64,000 nucleotides of DNA. Origin: Pectobacterium betavasculorum. Lineage in GTDB: Bacteria > Pseudomonadota > Gammaproteobacteria > Enterobacterales > Enterobacteriaceae. The notes under the pieces were generated by a model that did no database searches, was not told where the DNA came from, and was given only the letters and a program-made list of their open reading frames with translations. This document shows, in pieces, positions 51,181-60,484 of the stretch. The stretch covers positions 21,547 to 85,546 of the forward strand of contig NZ_JQHM01000012.1 in the NCBI RefSeq assembly GCF_000749845.1. The letters run 5' to 3'. Made by a program: the position numbers and the translations under genes. How positions within the stretch are numbered: the stretch's first letter is position 1; the number at the start of each line of letters is the position of its first letter.

Positions 51181-51897
51181 TCAATCGGCTAAGGCAGCTT
51201 TCTGCGCCTGAACGATGGTATCAATTCCCCCTCGGGCGAGCGCCAGCAGGGTGAGTAATTCTTCGTGGCTAAACGGTTCGCCTTCGGCCGTCCCTTGCAC
51301 TTCAATCATGCGGCCATCTTCGGTCATGACCACATTCATGTCGGTTTCAGCAGCGGAATCTTCCACGTATTCCAGATCGCACAACGCTTCGCCGTTCACG
51401 ATGCCGACGGACACGGCGGCAATCATGCCTTTCATCGGGTTCTTTTTCAGCTTACCCTTGGCAACCATCTGGTTCAGCGCATCGGCCAGCGCCACGCAGG
51501 CACCCGTGATGGATGCCGTACGCGTGCCGCCATCCGCCTGCAAGACATCGCAGTCGAGCGTAATGGTGTATTCGCCGAGCACTTTCAGGTCGATTGCCGC
51601 ACGCAGGGAACGCGCAATCAGGCGCTGAATCTCCAGCGTCCGACCGCCCTGCTTACCTTTGGCGGCTTCACGCGCGTTACGGCTGTGCGTTGCACGCGGC
51701 AGCATGCCGTATTCGGCGGTAACCCATCCTTGTCCCTGGCCTTTCAGAAAGCGCGGAACACCCTCTTCTACCGTGGCATTGCATAACACTTTGGTATCGC
51801 CAAATTCGACTAAAACGGAACCTTCAGCGTGTTTCGTGTAATGACGGGTGAATGTAAGGGGGCGTACTTGCTGTGCACTTCGGCCTGTTGGGCGCAT
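51181..51897 (-). CDS. rph: Ribonuclease PH
   Basis: A 238-residue phosphorolytic exoribonuclease that trims tRNA 3' ends. [35 protein letters not shown] and [19 protein letters not shown] are the family signatures. Unlike the frameshifted rph of E. coli K-12, the frame is intact. It is the promoter-proximal gene of the leftward rph-pyrE operon. Confidence 0.98.
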   Translation of the reverse strand: MRPTGRSAQQVRPLTFTRHYTKHAEGSVLVEFGDTKVLCNATVEEGVPRFLKGQGQGWVTAEYGMLPRATHSRNAREAAKGKQGGRTLEIQRLIARSLRAAIDLKVLGEYTITLDCDVLQADGGTRTASITGACVALADALNQMVAKGKLKKNPMKGMIAAVSVGIVNGEALCDLEYVEDSAAETDMNVVMTEDGRMIEVQGTAEGEPFSHEELLTLLALARGGIDTIVQAQKAALAD

Positions 51898-51993
51898 GGC
51901 TCATCTCCGGTGGGTCAATGAAAACTGCCGCGCATTATACACGAAATCACTCGCGTTGCGGGAAAGCGGCATCAGAAAGCCATACCTTGAACT

Positions 51994-52020
51994 TAGGGTA
52001 TAACCTGAGGTTATACCCTA
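51994..52020. repeat. 12-base-arm perfect palindrome upstream of the peptide cluster
   Basis: TAGGGTATAACC at 51994-52005 and GGTTATACCCTA at 52009-52020 are exact inverted repeats around TGA, lying between the divergent rph and epimerase genes, 79 bases before the latter's start. It may be an operator or a remnant of a mobile-element end (TTAGGGTATA also occurs, inverted, at the edge of repeat copy C). Confidence 0.6.
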
Positions 52021-52098
52021 CTGATGAACAAGTATTCGTCAGTGATGATGCATCATGAAATAGTCCGTTCATCCCCTGAGCGTTGATGAGAAAAAATC

Positions 52099-53067
52099 AT
52101 GATGCGGCATATGCAAATTGAAACGGTCAATCTGCCACTAGCCCGTCCTATGGCGGCTGAAAACGGGACGCGTCGCGCGGTTACCGTTATCCGCGTCACG
52201 TTGGAAGAAAAAGGATTTATTGGACAAGGCGAATGTACGCCAGCCGCCCACTATGGCGAGTCCGCCGACAGCGTATGTCGCCAGCTCTCTGCGATCCGTG
52301 AGGCAATAGAACACGGCCTCACCATCGAACAACTCCAACAGCATTTATCGCCGGGTGCAGCCAGAAATGCGCTGGACTGCGCCCTGTGGCGGCTCAACAC
52401 CGCCTTGGAAAAGCAAACGCTGTGGCAGCGTGTTGGCATCCATCCCCCCACGTCTGTGGTCTGTGCGCAAACGTTGGCGCTCGACAGCGTGGAGAAAATG
52501 GCCACCGCCGCGTCCAATGCTGTTTCCCACGGCGCACTGCTGCTGAAAATCAAACTGGATCGCGAACTGATTTTGGAAAAGGTCGCCGCTATTCGCGCCG
52601 CCGCGCCCGACGCCAGATTGATTATCGATGCAAGAGCAAGCTGGAGCGGGCTGGATTTGCATAGCCTGTCCACCGCGCTGCTGCCTTATCAGGTCGCGAT
52701 GATTGAGCAACCGCTTCCTGTCGGTAAGGACGAGGATTTACAGCGTTTCACCCATCCTATTCCTATCTGTGCGGATGAAAGCTGCCGCCACAGCGGTGAT
52801 ATCGTCGGGCTGCGCCGTCGTTACGACATGATCAACATCAAGCTGGACAAGTGCGGCGGGTTGACCGAAGCACTGGCAATGGTGCGTGAGGCCCACTTTC
52901 ACGGCCTGCGCATTATGGTTGGCTGCACGCTGGGCTCATCGATGGCAATGGAAGCCGCGCTGCCGGTTGCAGCGGACGCCGAGCATGTCGATCTCGACGG
53001 CCCAATCTGGCTAGCCGCCGATAGCTCGCCTTATCTGACCTATAACCTCGGCCGAATCTGGCTATGA
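52099..53067 (+). CDS. Dipeptide epimerase (L-Ala-D/L-Glu epimerase type)
   Basis: A 322-residue enolase-superfamily enzyme of the muconate-lactonizing subgroup, close to E. coli YcjG. The catalytic lysines are in LLLKIKLD (K150, K152) and NIKLDK (K248); metal ligands are D177 (LIIDARASW), E203 (MIEQPLP) and D226 (ICADESC). YcjG-type enzymes convert L-Ala-D-Glu from murein into L-Ala-L-Glu; other dipeptides are possible. It heads a rightward operon and overlaps the ABC ATPase gene by ATGA, linking epimerisation with peptide uptake. Confidence 0.9.
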   Translation: MMRHMQIETVNLPLARPMAAENGTRRAVTVIRVTLEEKGFIGQGECTPAAHYGESADSVCRQLSAIREAIEHGLTIEQLQQHLSPGAARNALDCALWRLNTALEKQTLWQRVGIHPPTSVVCAQTLALDSVEKMATAASNAVSHGALLLKIKLDRELILEKVAAIRAAAPDARLIIDARASWSGLDLHSLSTALLPYQVAMIEQPLPVGKDEDLQRFTHPIPICADESCRHSGDIVGLRRRYDMINIKLDKCGGLTEALAMVREAHFHGLRIMVGCTLGSSMAMEAALPVAADAEHVDLDGPIWLAADSSPYLTYNLGRIWL

Positions 53068-54983
53068 CGTTATCAACCGAAGCAACCATCAAACCATCAA
53101 CCGGAGTGACCATGACGGATATCATGCACGCGGGTGCCGCCACAGCACTCGGTAACGCCCCTCGACCTGTACTGGAAATCGACGACCTGAGCGTCAGCTT
53201 TAGCGGTCGTTCCGGTACGCATCAGGCGCTAAAAGGCATTTCCTTTACCGTTAATAAAGGGGAAGTGGTCGCCGTGGTCGGCGAAAGTGGTTCAGGCAAG
53301 TCCGTGACGTCACTTGCCGTGATGGGGCTGCTGGCGGACTCTGCCAACATCGAACGCGGCGCACTCCGTTTCACCGCACGCGACGGCAAGCAACATGAGC
53401 TGCTGAGCATGAAAGCGGAAGCACGCCGTAAGCTGCGTGGTCGCGATCTCGCCATGATTTTCCAGGAACCGATGACGTCGCTGAATCCGGTGCTGAAAGT
53501 CGGCGATCAGCTCACCGAAGCGCTGCTTGACCACAAAATTTGCGATGCCGCCAGCGCGGACAAAAAAGCCCGTGAGCTACTGCACAAGGTGCGCATCGCA
53601 GACGTCGATCGCGTGATGAAAAGCTACCCGCACTCACTGTCCGGCGGGATGCGTCAGCGTGTGATGATTGCTCAGGCGCTGGCCTGCGATCCGCAGCTAT
53701 TGATCGCCGATGAGCCCACCACCGCGCTAGATGTCACCGTGCAGGCTCGCATTCTGCAAATCCTGCGTGACCTGCAACAGCAGAGCGACATGGCGGTACT
53801 GTTTATCACCCACGATATGGGCGTGGTGGCGGAAATCGCCGACCGCGTAGTGGTGATGTATCGCGGCGAGATCGTAGAGCAAGGCTCTGTTGAACAGATT
53901 TTCGCTGCACCGCAACATCCTTATACCCAGTCACTGCTGGCTGCGGTACCCAAGCTGGGCGACATGCGCGATAGCCTGTGGCCGAAGCGCTTCCCGCTGT
54001 TGGGACAGGCTGCCGACCCGGAAGGGAGTGAGCAGGTCACCGCACGTTATGACGCCGAGCCTCTGTTGGATATTCGCGGGCTGAGCGTGTATTACCCCAT
54101 GCGTAGCGGGATTTTCTCCACCATCACCCACCACGTTCATGCGGTAGAGCAGATCGACTTCAATGTCTGGCCGGGCGAAACGCTGGCTATCGTCGGCGAA
54201 AGCGGCTGCGGCAAGTCCACCACCGGACGCGCCCTGCTGCGTCTGGTACAGGGCGAAGCCGAGAGCATTCATTTTCAGGGCAACGAAATTTCTCAGATGA
54301 AAGAGCGTGATTTCCAGCCGCTACGTCGAGAAATGCAGATGGTGTTTCAAGACCCCTATGCCTCGCTCAATCCGCGTCTAACGGTCGGTTTCACTATCGC
54401 CGAACCGCTACTGCTGCACGGGCTGGTGAAATCACTGGAAGAAGCGACGCCGCAGGTACAGGCGCTGCTCAAAAGCGTTGGGCTGCTGCCTGAACATGCA
54501 CGTCGTTATCCACATGAGTTTTCCGGCGGGCAACGTCAGCGTATCGCGATTGCCCGAGCGATGGCGTTGCAGCCGCAGGTCATTATTGCTGACGAAGCCG
54601 TTTCGGCGCTCGATGTGTCGATTCAGGCGCAGGTCGTCAACCTGATGATGGATCTCCAGAAAAAAACCGGCGTGTCGTGGATTTTCATCTCGCACGATAT
54701 GGCCGTGGTCGAACGTATCGCCAACCGCGTTGCGGTGATGTACCTCGGCCAGATTGTGGAGATCGGCCCGCGTCAGTCGGTGTTTAACGACCCACAGCAT
54801 CCGTACACCCGCCGCCTGTTGGCCTCGGTTCCGATTGCCGATCCAACCCGTCGCGGCGCACGCCAGTTTGACGACAGCGAAATCCCCTCCCCCTTGCGTA
54901 AAGCAGGCGAGACCGTCGCCAAAACGCGCTACCGAGAGGTTGCGCCGCAGCACTGGGTCGCCGACAACGAATCGGCAGCCTGA
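53064..54983 (+). CDS. Peptide ABC transporter, fused double ATPase (GsiA-like)
   Basis: A 639-residue protein with two ATP-binding cassettes, like E. coli GsiA. First domain: Walker A GESGSGKS (residues 73-80), signature LSGGMRQRV (near 192), Walker B LLIADEPTTALD. Second domain: GESGCGKS (near 380), FSGGQRQRI (near 487), VIIADEAVSALD. It energises the two permeases below for import of short peptides. Translationally coupled to the epimerase. Confidence 0.95.
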   Translation: MTLSTEATIKPSTGVTMTDIMHAGAATALGNAPRPVLEIDDLSVSFSGRSGTHQALKGISFTVNKGEVVAVVGESGSGKSVTSLAVMGLLADSANIERGALRFTARDGKQHELLSMKAEARRKLRGRDLAMIFQEPMTSLNPVLKVGDQLTEALLDHKICDAASADKKARELLHKVRIADVDRVMKSYPHSLSGGMRQRVMIAQALACDPQLLIADEPTTALDVTVQARILQILRDLQQQSDMAVLFITHDMGVVAEIADRVVVMYRGEIVEQGSVEQIFAAPQHPYTQSLLAAVPKLGDMRDSLWPKRFPLLGQAADPEGSEQVTARYDAEPLLDIRGLSVYYPMRSGIFSTITHHVHAVEQIDFNVWPGETLAIVGESGCGKSTTGRALLRLVQGEAESIHFQGNEISQMKERDFQPLRREMQMVFQDPYASLNPRLTVGFTIAEPLLLHGLVKSLEEATPQVQALLKSVGLLPEHARRYPHEFSGGQRQRIAIARAMALQPQVIIADEAVSALDVSIQAQVVNLMMDLQKKTGVSWIFISHDMAVVERIANRVAVMYLGQIVEIGPRQSVFNDPQHPYTRRLLASVPIADPTRRGARQFDDSEIPSPLRKAGETVAKTRYREVAPQHWVADNESAA

Positions 54984-55103
54984 AACACGATGTCATGACA
55001 AGAAAATAGTCACAAAAAATAGCCATAAAACACAATTTATTTATAAAAAACAACGCATTAATAAAACACAACACACGTTCATTGCTGACCAGGAGAGATA
55101 ACC

Positions 55104-56645
55104 ATGAAGCCATTCGTTCGCCGCTCCGCCGTTGCCCTCGGGCTCTCACTGTGTCTGGCGGCTGTTGCCCAGGCGCAAGACCTTCGTATTTCCATCTATG
55201 CCGATATCACCGGGCTCGACCCGCACGACACCTCGGACACGCTGAGCTACTCCATTCAGAGTGGTATCTTCGAGCGTCTGTTCCAGTTTGATAACAAAAT
55301 GAAGCTGGTGCCACGTCTGGCGACGGGCTATACCAGTAACGACGCCGCCACCGAGTTTGTCATTACGCTGCGTGAAGGCATCACCTTCCAGGACGGCGCC
55401 CCCTTCAACGCCGACGCCGTTAAAGCCAACCTCGACCGTCTGGCGGATCAGAGCAAAGGCTTAAAACGCAACAGCCTGTTTAACATGGTGCAAACCGTCA
55501 CCGTGCTGTCGCCAACGCAGGTTAAAATCGAACTGAACAAATCCTTCGGTGCCTTTGTGAACACGCTGGCACACCCGTCTGCGGTGATGCACAGCCCAGA
55601 AGCGCTGAAGAAATACCCAGATGAAGCACAGCTTCGCGTGCATCCCGTCGGTACTGGCCCGTTTAAATTCACCGAATGGCAGCAGGGTAAAGACGTGAAG
55701 CTGGTGAAATTCGACAACTACTGGCAGAAAGGTTGGCCGAAAGTCGACAGCGTGACCTTCTACCCAACGCCGGAAGATTCCACTCGCGTGGCGTCACTGA
55801 AATCCGGCCAGGTCGATGCCGTGTATCCGCTGCCTTCCGATCTGATCGGCACCGTACAAAACGACAGCAAACTGGCGATTCAGCGCGACCCAAGTATTTA
55901 TCAGTTCTGGCTGGCGATGAACAACCTGCGCCCACCGCTGAACGATATCCGCGTGCGTCAGGCACTTAACTACGCTATCAACCGCGATATCTGGCTGAAG
56001 GTCGGCTTTGCAGGTATGGGTGTTCCTGCCTCCTCAGCGATGGCACCGGACGTACAGTTCTTTGCCCGTCAGAGCTCGCCGAATTACACCTATAACCCAG
56101 AGAAAGCCAAGGCGCTGCTGAAAGAAGCGGGTTACGCCAACGGCCTGAGCCTGAAACTGTGGACGACGAACCGTACCGACTACATCCGTAGCGCGCAGTT
56201 CTTCAAACAACAGTTAGAACAGGTCGGCATCAAGGTTACCGTCACCCCGATGGATTCCGGGATGCGTAACGCCAAACTGTTTGGCGTAAAAGATCCAAAA
56301 GAAGCCGAATTTGACCTGTTCTATAACGGCTGGTCGCCATCTACGGGCGATGCTGACTGGGCGCTGCGTCCACTGTTCGCTACAGAATCCTGGGTTCCGG
56401 TTGCTTACAACGTTTCCTACTACAGCAATCCGGTAACGGATAAAGCGATTACTGCTGGGTTGGCGACTGCCGATGCAGACAAACGTGCCGCCGCTTACGC
56501 TGATGCACAACGCCAGATTTGGCAGGATGCGCCTGTGGTCTTCCTGGGTTCGCCGGACAACGTGGTCGGCAAAACCAAGAACCTCGACGGTGTGTACATG
56601 CTGGCAGACGGTTCACTGATCTTCGATCAGGCTGAATTTAAGTAA
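55104..56645 (+). CDS. Periplasmic peptide-binding protein (solute-binding family 5)
   Basis: A 513-residue exported binding protein: signal peptide of about 25 residues cut after AQA (no lipobox cysteine, so soluble), then the family-5 start DLRISIYADITGLDPHDTSD and the FTEWQQGKDVKLVKFDNYW block. It delivers peptides to the adjacent permeases. A 120-base AT-rich gap separates it from the ATPase gene; a good GGAGAG ribosome site precedes the ATG, consistent with higher expression of the binding protein. Confidence 0.93.
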   Translation: MKPFVRRSAVALGLSLCLAAVAQAQDLRISIYADITGLDPHDTSDTLSYSIQSGIFERLFQFDNKMKLVPRLATGYTSNDAATEFVITLREGITFQDGAPFNADAVKANLDRLADQSKGLKRNSLFNMVQTVTVLSPTQVKIELNKSFGAFVNTLAHPSAVMHSPEALKKYPDEAQLRVHPVGTGPFKFTEWQQGKDVKLVKFDNYWQKGWPKVDSVTFYPTPEDSTRVASLKSGQVDAVYPLPSDLIGTVQNDSKLAIQRDPSIYQFWLAMNNLRPPLNDIRVRQALNYAINRDIWLKVGFAGMGVPASSAMAPDVQFFARQSSPNYTYNPEKAKALLKEAGYANGLSLKLWTTNRTDYIRSAQFFKQQLEQVGIKVTVTPMDSGMRNAKLFGVKDPKEAEFDLFYNGWSPSTGDADWALRPLFATESWVPVAYNVSYYSNPVTDKAITAGLATADADKRAAAYADAQRQIWQDAPVVFLGSPDNVVGKTKNLDGVYMLADGSLIFDQAEFK

Positions 56646-56663
56646 TCGGTCAGGGAGAACGCC

Positions 56664-57584
56664 ATGTTTGCTTATATCGTCCGACGTTTGCTGGAAATGA
56701 TCCCGGTTTTGCTGGTGGTCTCCCTGTTAGTGTTCGGTTTTATCAAACTGCTGCCGGGTGACCCGGCACGTATTTACGCCGGTGCTGACGCCACCATTGA
56801 GGCGGTGGAAGCCGCCCGTCAACAGTTAGGATTGAATGACCCGTTGCCGCAGCAATATGTCCACTGGCTCGGCGGCCTGTTCAGCGGCGATCTGGGGGTG
56901 ACGTACCGCACCCAGCAGCCAGTCATCGACGTCATCAGCAAAAGTTTCATGCCCACCATGTGGCTGGCGCTGGCGGGCTTTGTCTGGTCGGTCCTACTCG
57001 GCCTGCTGATCGGCGTGGTGTCCGCGCTCAAGCGCGGTAAATGGCAGGACTGGACGCTAATGAGTTTCGCGGTTGGCGGGATTTCCATGCCACCGTTCTG
57101 GCTCGGCCTGTTGCTGATTCAGTTTGTCGCCATGCCGTTCGGCGTTTTTTCCGTCAGCGGCTTTAATCAGCCCAGCGACATTATTCTGCCTGCGCTGACG
57201 CTTGGAGCATCGGTAGCCGCCGTCATGGCACGCTTTACCCGCTCCGCGTTTCTGGAAGTCGCACAGGAAGACTACGTGCGCACCGCCCGCTCCAAGGGGC
57301 TGCGTAATCGGCTGGTCACGTGGAAGCATGTGATGCGTAACGCGCTGATCCCGGTTATCACCATGCTCGGGCTGCAATTCGGCTTCCTGCTCGGTGGCTC
57401 CATCGTGGTCGAGAGCGTATTTAGCTGGCCGGGACTCGGTTGGCTACTGATTGAATCGATCAAGACGCAGGATCAGCCGGTCATTCAGGCGCTGGTGATG
57501 CTGTTCGTGTTTGAATTTATTGTCATTAACCTGTTGGTGGACCTGCTGTACGCGGTGGTCAATCCGGCGATTCGCCTACGTTAG
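56664..57584 (+). CDS. Peptide ABC transporter permease 1 (DppB/GsiC type)
   Basis: A 306-residue inner-membrane protein with six membrane segments, the N-terminal MFAYIVRRLLEMIPVLLVVS lead and the ATPase-coupling EAA loop (YVRTARSKGLRNRLVTWKH). It forms the channel with the next gene's product. Confidence 0.95.
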   Translation: MFAYIVRRLLEMIPVLLVVSLLVFGFIKLLPGDPARIYAGADATIEAVEAARQQLGLNDPLPQQYVHWLGGLFSGDLGVTYRTQQPVIDVISKSFMPTMWLALAGFVWSVLLGLLIGVVSALKRGKWQDWTLMSFAVGGISMPPFWLGLLLIQFVAMPFGVFSVSGFNQPSDIILPALTLGASVAAVMARFTRSAFLEVAQEDYVRTARSKGLRNRLVTWKHVMRNALIPVITMLGLQFGFLLGGSIVVESVFSWPGLGWLLIESIKTQDQPVIQALVMLFVFEFIVINLLVDLLYAVVNPAIRLR

Positions 57585-57592
57585 GAGACACG

Positions 57593-58492
57593 ATGAACCT
57601 CCCTTCCGATCCCGTCGTGGCCGTTGCCACGCTTGATGAAGAAACGATACGGTCGCCGTGGCGCGATTTCGTTCAGGTCTTTATCCGTAATCCGATGGCG
57701 CTGATTTCCAGCGGCTTCGTCTTGCTATTGGTGCTGGTCGCGATTTTTGCCCCCTGGCTGGCACCGTGGAACCCGATGGAGCCCGACTGGATGGCGCTGG
57801 CTTCACCGCCTTCAGCGGCGCACTGGATGGGCACCGACGATCTCGGGCGCGATGTGATGAGCCGTATCATCTACGGCGCACGCATCTCGTTATATATCGG
57901 CGTTTTCTCCGTCACGCTGGGCATGCTGGTCGGCATCGTGCTTGGCCTGCTGGCAGGCTACTACGGCCGCTGGGTGGATACGCTGATCATGCGCGGTTCC
58001 GACGTGCTGTTCGCCTTCCCCGGCATGCTGCTGGCGATTGCAGTCGTCGCGATCCTCGGCCCAGGCCTGAATAACGTGATTATCGCAGTGGCAGTATTCA
58101 GCGTGCCGGTCTTCGCTCGTATCGTGCGTGCCTCCACGCTGTCGTTGAAACAGGCAGCCTATGTGGAAGCTGTACGCTGCGCCGGTGCGCCGGATCGCAT
58201 CGTGCTGATGCGCCACATTCTGCCCGGCACGCTGCCTAACGTGATCGTCTATTTCACCATGCGTATCGGTACCAGCATCCTGACCGCGGCAGGCCTGAGC
58301 TTCATCGGCCTTGGCCCGGAGCCGGACGTGCCGGAGTGGGGCAATATTCTGGCGATGAGCCGCAGCCTGATGATGGCGGGTGCGTGGCACGTTAGCGTGT
58401 TCCCCGGTCTGGCAATTTTCTTCACCGTGCTGGCGTTTAACCTGCTCGGCGATGCGCTGCGTGATACGCTCGATCCCAAACTAAAAAGCTGA
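57593..58492 (+). CDS. Peptide ABC transporter permease 2 (DppC/GsiD type)
   Basis: A 299-residue inner-membrane permease with the cytosolic lead, a membrane segment at about 38-56, the typical HWMGTDDLGRDVMSRIIYGAR extracytoplasmic block (read in two parts) and the EAA loop YVEAVRCAGAPDRIVLMRH. It follows permease 1 by 8 bases. Confidence 0.95.
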   Translation: MNLPSDPVVAVATLDEETIRSPWRDFVQVFIRNPMALISSGFVLLLVLVAIFAPWLAPWNPMEPDWMALASPPSAAHWMGTDDLGRDVMSRIIYGARISLYIGVFSVTLGMLVGIVLGLLAGYYGRWVDTLIMRGSDVLFAFPGMLLAIAVVAILGPGLNNVIIAVAVFSVPVFARIVRASTLSLKQAAYVEAVRCAGAPDRIVLMRHILPGTLPNVIVYFTMRIGTSILTAAGLSFIGLGPEPDVPEWGNILAMSRSLMMAGAWHVSVFPGLAIFFTVLAFNLLGDALRDTLDPKLKS

Positions 58493-58500
58493 GGAAAGCG

Positions 58501-59601
58501 ATGCACGGCGATCAGCAGATGAAAGACTATCACCAGCAGCAGCAGGCGCTGGTGCTACAACGCTGGAAAACGACGCGGCAGTTGGGTTCGCCGCGCTCGG
58601 CCAGCGGAACGCATAACAGCATTAGCGATGTGGCAGGCGTACGCGTCGGCCACTGCACGCTGGCGGCGGGGGAAGTGCAAACCGGCGTTACGGCGATTGT
58701 GCCGCCCGGCGAGAACCTGTTCACCCTGCCCCTACCCTGCGGTGCGGCAGTACTGAACGGCTTCGCCAAACCCGTCGGACTGGTACAGATTGATGAGCTG
58801 GGGCTGCTGCAAACACCCATCCTGCTCAGCAACACGCTGGCAACCGGTACGCTGTTTACCACGCTGGTGCGCGACGCGATTTCCCGTAATCCTGAACTCG
58901 GTCGCACGCTGCCGACGGTTAACCCGCTGGCGTTAGAGTGCAACGACGGCTGGCTGAACGACATTCAGGCGCTGGCGGTGACGGAACATATGGCGCGGCA
59001 CGCGCTGGATGATGCAACGGACTGCTTCGCACGCGGCAGCGTCGGTGCCGGACGTGGCATGAGCTGCTTTAGTTTAAAAGGCGGCATCGGCACGGCATCA
59101 CGCCTGATTCCCGAATTAAACGCCACGCTCGGCGTGCTGGTGCTGGCAAATTTCGGCACGCTTTCCGCGCTGACGCTGGACGGCGTACAAATGGGAGACG
59201 CCATCGCGCCTATCCTGCCAGAACTCGCCCCACAGCAGGACGCCGGATCGATCATCATTATCATGGCGACAGATGCACCGCTCGATGCCCGCCAGCTCAA
59301 ACGTATCGCCAAGCGTGCGGGTGCGGGATTGGGACGACTCGGCAGCTACTGGGGACATGGTTCCGGTGACATCGCCGTCGCGTTCTCCACCAATCCACAA
59401 CCGCAACCGCCGGAGGATGCGCAGCTTGAACCGCTGTTAAGCGCCGCCGCCGATGCGACCGAACATGCAGTGCTCGACGCCATGCTTCAGGCTGACTCCG
59501 TTACCGGTTTTCGCGGCCATCATCGCCCGACGCTACCACAGGCGTTGGATAAGCTAGCCGCGGCTCTCTCTTCCGTAGGACATTCTCCCGTAGGAAACTG
59601 A
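58501..59601 (+). CDS. DmpA-type (S58/P1) aminopeptidase
   Basis: A 366-residue Ntn-like hydrolase related to L-aminopeptidase D-Ala-esterase/amidase and beta-peptidyl aminopeptidases. G249-S250 in QDAGSIIIIMATDAP is the expected self-cleavage site creating the nucleophilic serine, at the same number as I recall for DmpA (Ser250). N217 in the ANFG motif and S288 (GHGSGD) fit other catalytic residues; D290 stands where I recall glutamate. No signal peptide, so it acts in the cytosol on imported peptides. 8 bases after permease 2. Confidence 0.88.
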   Translation: MHGDQQMKDYHQQQQALVLQRWKTTRQLGSPRSASGTHNSISDVAGVRVGHCTLAAGEVQTGVTAIVPPGENLFTLPLPCGAAVLNGFAKPVGLVQIDELGLLQTPILLSNTLATGTLFTTLVRDAISRNPELGRTLPTVNPLALECNDGWLNDIQALAVTEHMARHALDDATDCFARGSVGAGRGMSCFSLKGGIGTASRLIPELNATLGVLVLANFGTLSALTLDGVQMGDAIAPILPELAPQQDAGSIIIIMATDAPLDARQLKRIAKRAGAGLGRLGSYWGHGSGDIAVAFSTNPQPQPPEDAQLEPLLSAAADATEHAVLDAMLQADSVTGFRGHHRPTLPQALDKLAAALSSVGHSPVGN

Positions 59602-59603
59602 TT

Positions 59604-60425
59604 ATGAAAATTTTTATCTCCGCCGATATTGAAGGGATCGCAGGCGTCATGCGCCCAGAGCAGTGCAGCCCCGGCACCGCCGAATACCAATTGGCACGCG
59701 GCCTGATGGAGCAGGAAGTGAATGCCGCCATCGACGGCGCGTTCGCGGGTGGCGCAACCGAAGTGGTGGTGGCCGACAGCCATGCAGCCATGGTTAACCT
59801 ACGTGCGGAGAATATCGACGCACGCGCCCGATTGGTGCAAGGCAAGCCACGCGGCTATTCGATGGTCGAAGGGCTGGAGCAGCAGCAGTTCGACGGCCTG
59901 ATGTTCATCGGCTACCACAGTGCCGCAGGCGAGTTCGGCGTGCTATCGCACACCATCAACGGCCGCGCCTTCTACCGCGTGCGTATCAACGGTGAAATCA
60001 TGGGCGAGAGCGACATCTACGCCGCCGCCGGCGTGGAACAGAAGACACCGCTTTGGCTGGTCAGCGGCGACGACACGCTCCAGAGCTGGATCACCCGCTA
60101 CTACCCCGCGACCGACTATGCCTGCGTTAAACGCGCTATCTCACAGCACGCGGCAGAATCCCTCAGCACCGAACAGGCACGTCAGGTGATTCGTGACGCA
60201 GCAAAAGCGGCAGTGGAAAAAGCACACCGTACGTTGAATTCGCGGATTCAAGCGCCCTACCGCCTTGAACTGATGGTGGCAAAACCGGTACTGGCCGATC
60301 TATTCTGTCTGCTGCCGAACGTTGAACGATTGGATGCCATAACCATAGGTTATACGGCGCAAAGCATGCGGGAAATCACCAGTCTGCTAGGTGCCTTTTC
60401 CTATCTGGCGACAACGCAAAACTGA
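59604..60425 (+). CDS. M55 D-aminopeptidase (DppA family)
   Basis: A 273-residue zinc peptidase. The ligands of Bacillus subtilis DppA are in place: D8 and E10 (SADIEG), H60 (ADSHAAM), H105 (GYHSAAG) and E135 (GEIMGES), with H115 as probable nucleophile. Such enzymes release N-terminal D-alanine from D-Ala-D-Ala or D-Ala-Gly-Gly. Two bases separate it from the DmpA-type gene, so the pair is surely coexpressed. Confidence 0.92.
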   Translation: MKIFISADIEGIAGVMRPEQCSPGTAEYQLARGLMEQEVNAAIDGAFAGGATEVVVADSHAAMVNLRAENIDARARLVQGKPRGYSMVEGLEQQQFDGLMFIGYHSAAGEFGVLSHTINGRAFYRVRINGEIMGESDIYAAAGVEQKTPLWLVSGDDTLQSWITRYYPATDYACVKRAISQHAAESLSTEQARQVIRDAAKAAVEKAHRTLNSRIQAPYRLELMVAKPVLADLFCLLPNVERLDAITIGYTAQSMREITSLLGAFSYLATTQN

Positions 60426-60484
60426 TTCCGGTCTCTCCGCCCCTTATTGTGGGGCGTAAACCGATTGAAAAGAGAACCTATCGC

